The position numbers were made by a program, and so were the translations under genes. A DNA stretch of 64,000 bases from Pararhodobacter sp. (GTDB lineage Bacteria; Pseudomonadota; Alphaproteobacteria; Rhodobacterales; Rhodobacteraceae), in assembly GCF_034676545.1 (NCBI RefSeq), contig NZ_JAUCBZ010000015.1:3255001-3319000 (forward strand), read 5' to 3'. Within the stretch, counting starts at the first letter, position 1, and the number at the start of each line of letters is the position of its first letter. Below are positions 52,248 to 62,480 of the stretch, one piece after another. Below the pieces are notes generated by a model. It saw only the letters and a program-made list of their open reading frames with translations. It was not told the origin of the DNA and did no database searches.

Positions 52248-52982
52248 ATGACATCGCTCTGGGAATACGCCAATCCGGTGAAATTCATGAAAACCTCGGG
52301 CTGGCTGTTGCCCGTGACCGCCGTCCTGGCGGTGTCAGCCGTGGTGACCGGGCTGATCTGGGGCTTTTTCTTCACACCCGACGACTTTCGCCAAGGCTCG
52401 ACGGTCAAGATCATCTTCCTGCATGTCCCCTCGGCGCTGATGGCGATCAACGCCTGGGTGATGATGCTGGTCGCCTCGTTGATCTGGCTGATCCGCCGTC
52501 ACCATGTCAGCGCACTGGCCGCCAAGGCCGCGGGCCCTATCGGCGCGACGATGACGATGATCGCCCTGCTGACCGGTGCCATCTGGGGGCAACCGATGTG
52601 GGGCACCTGGTGGGTCTGGGATCCGCGCCTGACCTCGTTCCTGATCCTGTTCCTGTTCTACATCGGCTATATCGCGCTGTGGTCGGCTATCGACGACCCC
52701 GACACCGCCGCCGACCTGACCGCCGTGCTGTGCCTCGTCGGCTCGGTGTTCGCCGTGCTCTCGCGCTATGCCGCCGTTTTCTGGAATCAAGGCCTGCATC
52801 AGGGCGCGTCGCTCAGCATGGCCCCCGGCACACGGATGGATTGGTCGTATAAAGCACCGCTCTACCTGTGCATGGTCGGATTTGGGCTTATGTTTGTGGC
52901 ACTGGTGCTGGCTGGCACCCGAACCGAAATTCGCAGCCGCCGGATCAAGGCGCTGCTGACCCGCGAAAGGGCCAAAGGATGA
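52248..52982 (+). CDS. ccmC: Haem transporter/chaperone subunit CcmC
   Basis: 244 residues with six transmembrane helices. The Trp-rich motif GTWWVWDPRLTS and flanking His residues hold haem for transfer to CcmE. AGGAA precedes the ATG, and it overlaps ccmD by 4 bases. Confidence 0.95.
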   Translation: MTSLWEYANPVKFMKTSGWLLPVTAVLAVSAVVTGLIWGFFFTPDDFRQGSTVKIIFLHVPSALMAINAWVMMLVASLIWLIRRHHVSALAAKAAGPIGATMTMIALLTGAIWGQPMWGTWWVWDPRLTSFLILFLFYIGYIALWSAIDDPDTAADLTAVLCLVGSVFAVLSRYAAVFWNQGLHQGASLSMAPGTRMDWSYKAPLYLCMVGFGLMFVALVLAGTRTEIRSRRIKALLTRERAKG

Positions 52983-53140
52983 TGCCTGACCTCGGCGCTT
53001 ATGCCACCGAAATAACCCTGGCCTATGTCACCTCGCTGGCGATGCTGGCGGGCCTGATCCTGTGGGTCTGGTCGCGCGGACACCGCGTGAAACAAAGCCT
53101 GATCGCCCTTGAAACCCGTTTGAACCGGACGACACAATAA
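52979..53140 (+). CDS. ccmD: Haem exporter small protein CcmD
   Basis: 53 residues, one transmembrane helix (about residues 14-34) and a basic tail. ATG overlaps the ccmC stop, and its stop overlaps the ccmG start (TAATG). Corresponds to HelD in Rhodobacter. Confidence 0.9.
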   Translation: MMPDLGAYATEITLAYVTSLAMLAGLILWVWSRGHRVKQSLIALETRLNRTTQ

Positions 53141-53682
53141 TGCCAAAGATCAACCCCCTCCTGATCCTCCCGCCGTTGCTTCTGGCCGGCTTTGTCGCCT
53201 TTGTCGCGGTTGGCAACATGCGCGAGGACCGCGACACCCTGCCCTCGGCCCGCGCCGGGCATCAGGCCCCCGCCGTCGTGTTGGACGAGATGGAAGGCCG
53301 CACCCTGTTCACCGATGACATGCTGCGCACCGGCGAGGTGACGCTGGTGAATTTCTTTGCCTCCTGGTGCCCGCCCTGCCGCGCCGAGCACCCGTTGTTC
53401 GAGGATCTCACACAAGACGGCGTGACCGTGTTGGGCGTCAATTACCGCGACGAGCCTGACCGCGCCGCCGCGTTCCTGGAGGAACTCGGCGATCCCTATG
53501 CCGCCATCGGGGCTGACCCGCGCGCGCGCATGGGGCTGGATTGGGGCGTCGTCGGCCTGCCCGAAACCTTTGTCGTTGATGGCGCGGGCAATATCCTGCT
53601 GCGTCATGCAGGACCGCTGACCGAGGAAATCATTCAAAGCCGCATTTTGCCCGCGATGCAACGCGCGGCGGGCGACAGCTGA
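53140..53682 (+). CDS. ccmG: Thiol:disulfide oxidoreductase CcmG / DsbE (HelX)
   Basis: 180 residues. N-terminal membrane anchor (residues 6-25), then a thioredoxin fold with FASWCPPCRAEHP (CPPC active site) and the GVVGLPETFVVD cis-Pro loop. Reduces apocytochrome c or CcmH in the periplasm. ccmE, ccmF and ccmH are not here, as expected for the split ccm arrangement of Rhodobacteraceae. Confidence 0.95.
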   Translation: MPKINPLLILPPLLLAGFVAFVAVGNMREDRDTLPSARAGHQAPAVVLDEMEGRTLFTDDMLRTGEVTLVNFFASWCPPCRAEHPLFEDLTQDGVTVLGVNYRDEPDRAAAFLEELGDPYAAIGADPRARMGLDWGVVGLPETFVVDGAGNILLRHAGPLTEEIIQSRILPAMQRAAGDS

Positions 53683-53683
53683 C

Positions 53684-54328
53684 ATGGCCCGCCCGGATGA
53701 CGCCCAACTGACCACCAAGGGGCTGGAGGCACGCGGCACCGGCCGGGTTCTGGCGCTGGCCTGTGGGGCGTTGGCGCATGAAATCCTGGCGATCAAATCG
53801 CTGAATGGCTGGGCGCATATGGACCTGCATTGCCTGCCCGCGAACCTGCATCTGTGGCCGCACAAGATCCCCGACGCCGTCGAGGCCGCCGTGGTCCGGT
53901 TCCGCCCCGAGTATGAACGCATCTACGTCGTCTATGCCGATTGCGGCACCGGCGGGCTGCTGCAAACACGCTGCGCAGAGCTGGGCGTCGAGATGATCGA
54001 AGGGCCGCATTGCTATTCGTTCTTCACCGGCAACGACACGTTCGCCGCGCGCGCCGAGGATGAGATCACCGCCTTTTACGTCACCGATTTCCTCGTGCGC
54101 CAATTCGAGGCCTTTGTCTGGAAACCGATGGGCTTTGACCGGCACCCCGAGTTGATCGAGATGATGTTCGGCAATTACGAGCACCTGATCTATCTGGCGC
54201 AAACCGACAACCCCGACCTCGATGCCCGCGCGCAGGTCTGGGCCGACCGGCTCTCGCTGAAGTATCAGCGCCGGTTCACCGGCTACGGCGATCTGGTCCC
54301 GGCGTTGCGCAAAGCCGTGACGCTGTGA
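53684..54328 (+). CDS. DUF1638 protein
   Basis: 214 residues, starting one base after ccmG. Conserved Cys-containing boxes are VLALACGALAHEI, DLHCLPANLHLWPHKIP, YADCGTGGLL and GPHCYSFF, matching DUF1638. In several genomes this family accompanies corrinoid methyltransferase genes (from general knowledge, not checked). Here it rides on the ccm operon. Function unknown; Cys/His richness suggests metal binding. Confidence 0.82.
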   Translation: MARPDDAQLTTKGLEARGTGRVLALACGALAHEILAIKSLNGWAHMDLHCLPANLHLWPHKIPDAVEAAVVRFRPEYERIYVVYADCGTGGLLQTRCAELGVEMIEGPHCYSFFTGNDTFAARAEDEITAFYVTDFLVRQFEAFVWKPMGFDRHPELIEMMFGNYEHLIYLAQTDNPDLDARAQVWADRLSLKYQRRFTGYGDLVPALRKAVTL

Positions 54329-54355
54329 TACCAGTGCCGCAAATGACGCCGCAAC

Positions 54356-54384
54356 TTGTCACCTGTGCCGGCAAACCCTAGTGT
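54356..54384 (+). promoter_or_regulatory. Putative sigma-70 promoter of the AI-2E-family gene
   Basis: TTGTCA (54356-54361), 17-base spacer, TAGTGT (54379-54384), 27 bases before the ATG at 54411. Confidence 0.4.
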
Positions 54385-54410
54385 ACCCGTGACAACAGCC
54401 AAAGGCGCCC

Positions 54411-55565
54411 ATGACTCCGCATGACATCGAACATTCAGCGCCCGACGAGACCGGCTCCGACAAGCTGTCTCTGGTCGAGCGCTATCGGCTGCAAACCTGG
54501 TTTCTGGGCATCATCGCGTTCTCGATGATCCTGTTCTTGCTGGTGCAGGCCCGGTTCATCCTGATTTCGCTGGTGATCGCGATCATCCTCTTTGCGCTCA
54601 CCGCCGACGCGATAACCGCCTTCTCGAAGCTCCGGATCGGCTCGTGGAAGATCACCAACTGGCTGGCCTCGATGGCTGCGTTCACGTTGATCGCCGTGGT
54701 CCTGCTGACCCTGTCGGCGATCGTGATCTCTCAGGTCAACACCGTGGTGACCACCACCTTGACCTACACCGACCAGGCGATTGCCGCCGTCGCGCGACTG
54801 GCGGCGCTCTATTCGCCCGAGGCCGAGGCCGCCGTCGAGGCCTCGATCCGTTCGATCCAGGTGTCGAGCTATGTCACCGCCGCCGCGGGCCAGGCCGGCA
54901 ACCTGTTGTCGGCGACGACGCTGGTGATCCTGTTTGTCGGGTTTCTGTTCGCCGAACGGCTGTGGTTCAACACCAAGCTGGAGAACCTGTTGCACGACCG
55001 CGCCAAGGCGCAGCGGGTCGGCAGGATCATCCATTCCATCGTGCGCCGGGTGAACCATTATCTGCTGGTCAAGACCGGCGTGAGCCTCGCCACCGGCGCG
55101 GCGATCTATGTGCTGATGGAGGCCTTCGGGCTGGATTTCGCCGCGCCGATGGCGATCCTGACTTTTGTGCTGAACTATATTCCCTCCGTCGGTTCCATCA
55201 TTGCCACGATCCTGTTGTCTCTGGTCGCGTTGATTCAGGTGCCGGAGCCCGCAACCGCGCTGCTGATTTTCGTGATCGCCGGCATGGTGCAATTCATGTT
55301 GGGGTCGGTGATCGACCCGATGCTGATGGGCCGCGCGCTGCGGGTGTCGTCGTTTGGCATCATCGTGTCGCTGTCATTCTGGGGCGCCGTCTGGGGCATT
55401 CCGGGCATGTTTTTGGCGGTGCCGATCATGGTGGCGATCATGATCGTCTGCTCGCATATCCCCTCGGCGCGCCCGGTCGCGGTGCTGCTCTCGCGCGAGG
55501 GGTTGCCGGATTTCGAGGATGACGATATCCCCGCGGCCCAGGGCTTCGGCCGACCCGCAGAGTAA
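54411..55565 (+). CDS. AI-2E / PerM family permease
   Basis: 384 residues and about eight transmembrane helices. The family core is the NYIPSVGSIIATILLSLVAL region and GSVIDPMLMGRALRVSSF, followed by SFWGAVWGIPGMFLAVP. Members export AI-2-like signals or act as Na+/H+ antiporters, and the sequence does not distinguish. A REP element begins 7 bases after its stop. Confidence 0.9.
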   Translation: MTPHDIEHSAPDETGSDKLSLVERYRLQTWFLGIIAFSMILFLLVQARFILISLVIAIILFALTADAITAFSKLRIGSWKITNWLASMAAFTLIAVVLLTLSAIVISQVNTVVTTTLTYTDQAIAAVARLAALYSPEAEAAVEASIRSIQVSSYVTAAAGQAGNLLSATTLVILFVGFLFAERLWFNTKLENLLHDRAKAQRVGRIIHSIVRRVNHYLLVKTGVSLATGAAIYVLMEAFGLDFAAPMAILTFVLNYIPSVGSIIATILLSLVALIQVPEPATALLIFVIAGMVQFMLGSVIDPMLMGRALRVSSFGIIVSLSFWGAVWGIPGMFLAVPIMVAIMIVCSHIPSARPVAVLLSREGLPDFEDDDIPAAQGFGRPAE

Positions 55566-55572
55566 TCACACC

Positions 55573-55605
55573 TCTGGTCCGGTGCGTGCAAGCACACACC
55601 CTACG
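55573..55605 (+). repeat. REP element, copy 1 (5' of RAYT)
   Basis: Core GTGCGTGCAAGCACACAC within a 33-base stretch identical to 62481-62513. Palindromic: GTGC arms around a central AA. Lies 7 bases after the stop of the upstream permease gene. Confidence 0.9.
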
Positions 55606-55649
55606 CGCAGCGTCATCTTTTGTTAACGATGATATGGTGCAGTGCGGTC

Positions 55650-56129
55650 ATGTCAGAGTATCGCCGCCCCAGAATCCCCGGCGCCACCGTGTTCTTTACC
55701 GTGGCGCTTGCGCAGCAAGGCTCCTCGCTGCTGCTCGATGAGATCGACCGATTGCGCGACGCGGTTGCCGCGACGCGCCGCGCGCGCCCCTTTGCCATCG
55801 ACGCCTTTGTGGTCTTGCCGGATCATCTGCATTGCATCTGGACACTGCCGGATGGCGATACCGATTATTCGCAACGCTGGCGGTTGATCAAGACGCGGTT
55901 CTCACAGGGATTGCCGATTGGCCATCGGCGGGCAAGCCAACGCGCGCGGCAGGAACGCGGCATCTGGCAACGCCGGTTCTGGGAGCATCACATCCGCAAT
56001 GACGCCGATTATCGCGAACATCTGGCCTATTGCTGGAACGATCCGGTCAAACACGCGCTGGTCGGCACGCCGCAAGAGTGGCCGTTTTCGTCGATCCACC
56101 GGGATATTGCCGTTTATGCAGGCCCGTAG
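55650..56129 (+). CDS. REP-associated tyrosine transposase (RAYT)
   Basis: 159 residues from the ATG at 55650; a TTG at 55620 would add ten. The HUH/Y1 single-strand DNA nuclease motifs of the IS200-like Y1 transposase family are present: LPDHLHCIWTLP (HxH metal site) and AYCWNDPVKHALV, where the Tyr is at the catalytic position of RAYTs (Y-x-x-NPVKHG). RAYTs bind and cut REP hairpins and are thought to spread them. Both sides carry REPs, and the stop codon TAG lies inside the 3' REP. Complete and apparently functional. Confidence 0.88.
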   Translation: MSEYRRPRIPGATVFFTVALAQQGSSLLLDEIDRLRDAVAATRRARPFAIDAFVVLPDHLHCIWTLPDGDTDYSQRWRLIKTRFSQGLPIGHRRASQRARQERGIWQRRFWEHHIRNDADYREHLAYCWNDPVKHALVGTPQEWPFSSIHRDIAVYAGP

Positions 56130-56149
56130 GGTGTGTGCTTGCACGCACC
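56125..56149 (-). repeat. REP element, copy 2 (3' of RAYT, inverted)
   Basis: Exact reverse complement of 25 bases of copy 1 (55581-55605). It contains the RAYT stop codon at 56127-56129. With copy 3 (11 bases away, opposite orientation) it can form a large hairpin. Confidence 0.9.
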
Positions 56150-56160
56150 GTCAGCGGGAA

Positions 56161-56184
56161 GGTGCGTGCAAGCACGCACCCTAC
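56161..56184 (+). repeat. REP element, copy 3 (next to lepA stop)
   Basis: GGTGCGTGC-AA-GCACGCACC is a perfect dyad, differing from copy 1 by one base (G for A at position 15), which makes both arms fully complementary. It lies two bases beyond the lepA stop codon. Confidence 0.88.
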
Positions 56185-56186
56185 CC

Positions 56187-57986
<1,800 letters not shown>

Positions 57987-58039
57987 AGGCGGCATATGAG
58001 CAGGTTTCTGCGGGTCGTCAATGGTCTCGTGACAGGCAA

Positions 58040-58099
58040 GGGGGCTTTGCCCCCCTCTGGCCTTCGGCCATTCACCCCCCAGAGTATTTCGGGCAAGAT
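58040..58099 (+). repeat. Double-hairpin intergenic element
   Basis: GGGGGC-TTT-GCCCCC (58040-58054) and TGGCC-TTC-GGCCA (58058-58070), followed by CCCCCCAGAGTATTTC and GGCAAGATGAGG. A G-rich hairpin followed by CCCCCCAGAGTATTT is a pattern I associate with repeated intergenic elements in Rhodobacteraceae, from memory. Only one copy is in this window. Confidence 0.6.
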
Positions 58100-58129
58100 G
58101 AGGGGCGCAGACTTGAGGAGGGGGGCGTC

Positions 58130-59083
58130 ATGGTGATGGCATCGGTGCTGGAGGCAATCGGCCAAACGCCGTTGGTGGCGCTGGATCGTCTGGTGGCGCG
58201 CGAGGGCGTTACCGGGCGGATCCTGTGCAAGCTGGACTATCTGTTGCCGGGGTTCTCGAAAAAGGATCGGGCGGCCAAGGCGATTGTCGAGGCGGCGCGG
58301 GCGGATGGGTCGCTGGCACCGGGTCAGGTGGTGGTCGAACTGACCTCGGGCAACATGGGCACCGGGTTGGCGATCGTGTGTGGGGTGCTGGGGCATCCGT
58401 TTGTCGCGGTGATGAGTGCGGGCAATTCGCCGGAGCGCGCGCGCATGATGGCCGCGTTGGGCGCCGAGGTGGTGCTGGTGCCGCAGGGGACGGGCGGCGT
58501 TCCGGGCCAGGTCTCGGGGGCAGATCTGGCGCGGGTCGAGGAGGAGGCGCAGCGACTCACCCGGCAACGTGGGGCGTTTCGCGCCGATCAATTCCACCAT
58601 CCGGGCAACCCGGCAGCGCATGAACAGGGCACCGCGGCCGAGCTTTGGGCGCAATCGGGCGGCGCGATCACCGCATTTTGCGATTTTGCCGGGTCCGGCG
58701 GCACGCTTGCCGGGGTTGCGCGGGCGTTTGCGGGGCAGGTGCGCTGTTATGGTGTGGAGCCTGAGGGGGCCGCGGTTCTGGCCGGCCACGCGGCCACACA
58801 GCCCGCCCACCCGATTCAGGGCGGCGGGTATGCGATGGCCGCGCTCGCGCATCTTGCCGGGGTTCCGCTGGCCGGGTTTGTGTCGGTCAGCGGCGATCAG
58901 GCGCGGCAGGCGGCCCGGCTTCTGGCGCGCCGCGAGGGGATTTTCGCGGGCTATTCCACCGGGGCCAATCTGGCGGCGGGGCTGGCGTTGCTCAGAGGCC
59001 CGGAGCGGGGTGGCACGGTGGCGATCATCGCCTGCGATTCGGGGTTGAAATACCTGTCGACCGATCTTTGGGAGTCCTCATAG
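58130..59083 (+). CDS. Cysteine-synthase-family PLP enzyme
   Basis: 317 residues. The fold type II PLP lysine is in LLPGFSKKDRAAK, the phosphate loop is in GSGGTLAG, and the substrate loop is TSGNMGTGLAI (TSGNTG in classical CysK). The C-terminus ends with an SGLKYLSTDLW-like tail. The changed loop and replaced Ser-Ile of SIKDR suggest a paralogue of CysK/CysM, perhaps for another beta-replacement. GGAGG precedes the ATG, and an in-frame ATG at 58136 is also possible. Confidence 0.8.
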   Translation: MVMASVLEAIGQTPLVALDRLVAREGVTGRILCKLDYLLPGFSKKDRAAKAIVEAARADGSLAPGQVVVELTSGNMGTGLAIVCGVLGHPFVAVMSAGNSPERARMMAALGAEVVLVPQGTGGVPGQVSGADLARVEEEAQRLTRQRGAFRADQFHHPGNPAAHEQGTAAELWAQSGGAITAFCDFAGSGGTLAGVARAFAGQVRCYGVEPEGAAVLAGHAATQPAHPIQGGGYAMAALAHLAGVPLAGFVSVSGDQARQAARLLARREGIFAGYSTGANLAAGLALLRGPERGGTVAIIACDSGLKYLSTDLWESS

Positions 59084-59295
59084 CCCGCGCGTCATGGGCG
59101 CCCCCCTGCCCGGCCCCCTGCCCGGCGCGCTGCCGCCACCCGTTATTGCGCCCACCCGTTACGGCATTAATCCATCTGCCACCGTACCGCCCGGCTCAAG
59201 CGCGCAACCTGCAATCGTGGCGCGGCCATGGCGAAGTCACCGCGTGGGGCGTCCTGCCGCGCCGACGAAAGGATCGCACCCGCAAACACCCGGAC

Positions 59296-60444
59296 TCAAA
59301 CGCCAGCATCAAACTCCCCGGCCGGTGCGCCCATCAGCGCGTCGCAACTCGCCTCGGCCAAGGACAGGCACGCGGTCAGGCCGGGGCTTTCGATGCCGTG
59401 CAACACGACCAGCGCCTCGGCCCCGCTGCCGCCGGCCCGCGCGCCCGGCCCGGCGATGACGAAATCCGCATCCTGCCCCTTGGGCGCGTGCAATTTGGGG
59501 CGGATCCCGGCGTATCCGGCCTCCAGAGCCCCCTCGGGCAGGCCCGGCCAGTAGCGGCGGATCGCGTGTTCGAACGCGGGCGCCAGATCCGGCGACACCG
59601 TGTAATCCAGCGTATTCGTTGGCACGGTATCCGGCCCGAATCGCGTGCCACCGCCGATATCGAGCGTGACATGCACGCCCAAACCGCCCGCCGCTGGCAC
59701 CGGATAGATCAGGTGCTGGAACGGGCCGCGCCCGGTCAGGGTGAAATAGCGCCCCTTGAGCCAATAATCGGGCGGCACGAAATCGCCCAGCCCCGCGTCG
59801 CGCATCAGCCCCGCCGTGTGCAACCCGCCCGCGACGATCACGCGGGCGGCGGCCAGCGTCCAGGGCTCGCCTTGGCTGGTGCCGGACAGCAGATGCGGCG
59901 GGCCGGGGCGAAACCCGGTGACCCGCGAGCCAAAGCTGAACATCGCGCCCGCGCGCTCGGCATCGCCTTGCAAGGACAGCATGAAGGCATGACTGTCGAG
60001 GATCCCGGTCGAGGGTGACAGCAGCGCCGAGGTACAGGCCAGCGCGGGTTCCAGCGCGCGGGCCTCGGCCGCCGTCAACCGGACCAACGCCTCATCGCCG
60101 GTCAGCCCATTCGCCACCGCCCGCGCGGCAATCGCGGCCAGCTTGGCGTCTTCCTCGGGCGTTGTCGCGACAATCAGCTTGCCGGTCTGGCGATACGGCA
60201 GATCGCGCGCCGCCAGATAGCGATAGAGCATCCGCCGCCCGGCCACGCAATGCTGCGCTTTCAGGCTGCCGGGGGCGTAATACATGCCCGCGTGAATCAC
60301 TTCGCTGTTGCGTGATGAGGTCTCCATGCCCGGCGCGTCATGGGCTTCGAGCACCAGCACCTCGGCCCCGCGCCGGGCGGCGGCGCGGGCAATCGCCAGC
60401 CCCACAACGCCCGCGCCAATGACAACCAGATCCACCTCATCCAT
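59296..60444 (-). CDS. FAD-dependent oxidoreductase (DAO / L-2-hydroxyglutarate oxidase-like)
   Basis: 382 residues, ATG at 60444 behind GAGGG. DLVVIGAGVVGLAIARAAAR (residues 5-24) binds FAD. TSSRNSEVIHAGMYYAPGSLKA matches the YgaF/LhgO-type D-amino-acid-oxidase subfamily, and LDSHAFM and GLGVHVTLDIGG are family-typical. Likely oxidises a 2-hydroxy acid such as L-2-hydroxyglutarate and feeds electrons to the quinone pool. The GIY-YIG gene precedes it on the same strand (24-base gap). Confidence 0.85.
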   Translation of the reverse strand: MDEVDLVVIGAGVVGLAIARAAARRGAEVLVLEAHDAPGMETSSRNSEVIHAGMYYAPGSLKAQHCVAGRRMLYRYLAARDLPYRQTGKLIVATTPEEDAKLAAIAARAVANGLTGDEALVRLTAAEARALEPALACTSALLSPSTGILDSHAFMLSLQGDAERAGAMFSFGSRVTGFRPGPPHLLSGTSQGEPWTLAAARVIVAGGLHTAGLMRDAGLGDFVPPDYWLKGRYFTLTGRGPFQHLIYPVPAAGGLGVHVTLDIGGGTRFGPDTVPTNTLDYTVSPDLAPAFEHAIRRYWPGLPEGALEAGYAGIRPKLHAPKGQDADFVIAGPGARAGGSGAEALVVLHGIESPGLTACLSLAEASCDALMGAPAGEFDAGV

Positions 60445-60468
60445 GCGCGGCCCTCGTTCTGGCGACCG

Positions 60469-60804
60469 TCAGAGCCGCGCGGCTGACAGCTGCGCCATCC
60501 AATGCACCATGCGCTCCTTGAGGATCCGCGGGCGCGAGATGCTGCTGATATTGTCGTCCAGTTGTTCGAGGATTTCAACGCTGAACGCGTCCTCGCCGTG
60601 GCTGTTCCACGCGGCTTGCAAGGTCGCATTCGGGTGCGTGCCCTGCCGCAGCGTGAACCAGTGCCGGTTCTCGAAATTGTCCAGATCAGAGGCTTGACCA
60701 ATCCACGCCAACCCGTCCGGCTGGCAATGGATCGCAAAGATCCCGGCAGCGACCTTTCGCTCTTTGTATTCTTCCAAAGCCGCGCGGCGATTCTCGGTTT
60801 TCAT
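60469..60804 (-). CDS. GIY-YIG nuclease-like protein
   Basis: 111 residues. The domain starts AAGIFAIHCQPDGLAWIGQASDLDN, where GIF and WIG stand for the GIY and YIG strands. NRHWFTLRQGTHPNATLQAAW holds the conserved Arg region and ILEQLDD the Glu. It matches the short GIY-YIG proteins common in Rhodobacteraceae. GGAG upstream. Nuclease activity not certain. Confidence 0.78.
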   Translation of the reverse strand: MKTENRRAALEEYKERKVAAGIFAIHCQPDGLAWIGQASDLDNFENRHWFTLRQGTHPNATLQAAWNSHGEDAFSVEILEQLDDNISSISRPRILKERMVHWMAQLSAARL

Positions 60805-60921
60805 GGGGTTCTCCGTTCTTTCAGCGACGCATAACAGACCCGCAGACCGGGCACAATATTATCCGGGTATTATTGACTCACACCGCGAATCAGGATTCAA
60901 GTTGCGCAAAAGGAGCACACC

Positions 60922-61452
60922 ATGACCCACAATCCCGCAACCCCCTGTACCGCCTTTGCGCAGGGCCGCAAGGTCGCAAAGGGGCCATTGGCCGCGGTTG
61001 CGAAAATGATTGCGGAAAACGACGCTGTTCTGGTGTTCGACGACGCCACTGGTCGCGTGATCGACATTGATCCGCGCGGCTATCGCGACGCGGACTTGCC
61101 CAAACGCGGGCCGGGGCGGCCGAAACTGGGCGTCATCGCGCGCGAAGTGACCTTGCTGCAACGGCATTGGGACTGGCTGGCGCAACAGCCCGGCGGCGCG
61201 TCGGCGGCGCTGCGGCGGTTGGTCGATGATGCCCGACGCCGCGACGATGGCGCCACCGATGCCCGCGCCGCGCGCGAGGCCGCCTATCGCTTTGTCCATG
61301 CGCTCGGCGGCGATTTGCCGGGCTACGAGGACGCGACGCGCGCGCTCTTTGCCGGGGATCTCGATGCATTCGCCGCGCGCTTGGCCGGTTGGCCCGCCGA
61401 TACCCGCGACTACGCGCTGGCTCTGGCGCGGGGTCATGATCCGGCACCCTGA
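60922..61452 (+). CDS. DUF2239 protein
   Basis: 176 residues with an excellent AAGGAG site 7 bases from the ATG. LVFDDATGRVIDIDPRG is the N-terminal box. KRGPGRPKLGVIAREVTLLQRHWDWLAQQPGG is the family core; GRPKLGV resembles an AT-hook. Helical C-terminus. Divergent from the GIY-YIG gene. Confidence 0.88.
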   Translation: MTHNPATPCTAFAQGRKVAKGPLAAVAKMIAENDAVLVFDDATGRVIDIDPRGYRDADLPKRGPGRPKLGVIAREVTLLQRHWDWLAQQPGGASAALRRLVDDARRRDDGATDARAAREAAYRFVHALGGDLPGYEDATRALFAGDLDAFAARLAGWPADTRDYALALARGHDPAP

Positions 61453-61637
61453 CCTTGTGGCGCGGCGAACACCCCCCGGCGTTTGCCGCACGCCGCGTCT
61501 GCACCAGGGCCTCCTTTGGCGGAAAACATGGTTGGCAAAAGGTTACGCCAGCATCGCAAGCCCTTGATATCCTGACATTCAAATCATGTCCCACGGGGGG
61601 ACACCTTGACCTTGTCGAAAAATCGCCTCCCGACCCT

Positions 61638-61664
61638 TTGAGCCGCCTGAAATCTTGCTATACA
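61638..61664 (+). promoter_or_regulatory. Weak putative promoter of rpiA
   Basis: TTGAGC, 15-base spacer, TATACA, ending 28 bases before the rpiA ATG. The spacer is short. Confidence 0.3.
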
Positions 61665-61692
61665 AGGCCCGAACCCAGTCCGGAGCCCAGAC

Positions 61693-62475
61693 ATGTCCCT
61701 CTCCCTGACCCCCATCGACCGCGCCAAATACGCCGCCGCCCGGCGCGCCGTTGATCTTGTCGAGGACGGGATGAAGCTGGGCCTCGGAACCGGCTCGACC
61801 GCCGCCTGGATGGTGCGCGCGCTGGCCGAGCGGGTGAAATCCGAAGGCCTGCGCCTGACCTGCGTGCCGACCAGCGTGAGAACCGCCGAGTTGGGCCGCG
61901 AACTGGGCCTGAAGATCGTCGCACTCGAGGACGCCGGCTGGCTCGACATGACGATCGACGGCACCGATGAATTCGACGCCAATCTGACGCTGATCAAGGG
62001 CGGCGGCGGGGCGCATCTGATGGAAAAGATCGTCGCCACCGCCAGCGACAAGATGGTGGTGATCACCGACGCCTCGAAGGAAGTGAAAACCCTGGGCGCC
62101 TTCCCGCTGCCGGTCGAGGTCGTGCCCTTCGGCTGGCAAGCCAGCCGCATGCTGATCGAGGAACTGCTGGGCGCGATGGATGTGATGGGCACGCAAGCCA
62201 GCCTGCGCATGAACGGCGCGCGCCCCTATATCACCGACGAGGGGAACCATATCCTCGACCTCTCGCTGGGTCGGATCGGCAACCCGCGGCAACTGTCGCT
62301 GGCGCTCAATCAGGTGCCGGGTGTGGTGGAAAACGGGCTGTTCATCGACATTTGCGACATCGTGGTGATCGGCTTTGCGGATGGGCTGGTTGAGTTGCGC
62401 GATATTGGTGAGGGCACGATCGAGCGTGAACGCATCATCTTCGAAGACACCAACAATATCTTTCGCGACGTGTGA
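61693..62475 (+). CDS. rpiA: Ribose-5-phosphate isomerase A
   Basis: Interconverts ribulose- and ribose-5-phosphate. 260 residues; GGAG 8 bases before the ATG. GLGTGSTAAWMVRAL (phosphate loop), TIDGTDEFDANLTLIKGGGGAH (catalytic Asp and Lys) and VVITDASKEV are intact. A REP follows its stop by five bases. gor lies downstream. Confidence 0.95.
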   Translation: MSLSLTPIDRAKYAAARRAVDLVEDGMKLGLGTGSTAAWMVRALAERVKSEGLRLTCVPTSVRTAELGRELGLKIVALEDAGWLDMTIDGTDEFDANLTLIKGGGGAHLMEKIVATASDKMVVITDASKEVKTLGAFPLPVEVVPFGWQASRMLIEELLGAMDVMGTQASLRMNGARPYITDEGNHILDLSLGRIGNPRQLSLALNQVPGVVENGLFIDICDIVVIGFADGLVELRDIGEGTIERERIIFEDTNNIFRDV

Positions 62476-62480
62476 GGTCT

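Larger units (their letters stand above)
55573..56184 (+). mobile_element. RAYT-REP unit (REPtron-like)
   Basis: A RAYT gene with one REP on its 5' side (direct) and a head-to-head REP pair on its 3' side (inverted, then direct). The whole unit of about 610 bases fits between the stop codons of the AI-2E-family gene and lepA without breaking either. Confidence 0.8.

Noticed and set aside
59084..59295. C-rich 212-base gap after the cysteine-synthase-like gene
   Set aside because: It contains a partly repeated CCCTGCCCGGC string but no gene, clear hairpin or known element.
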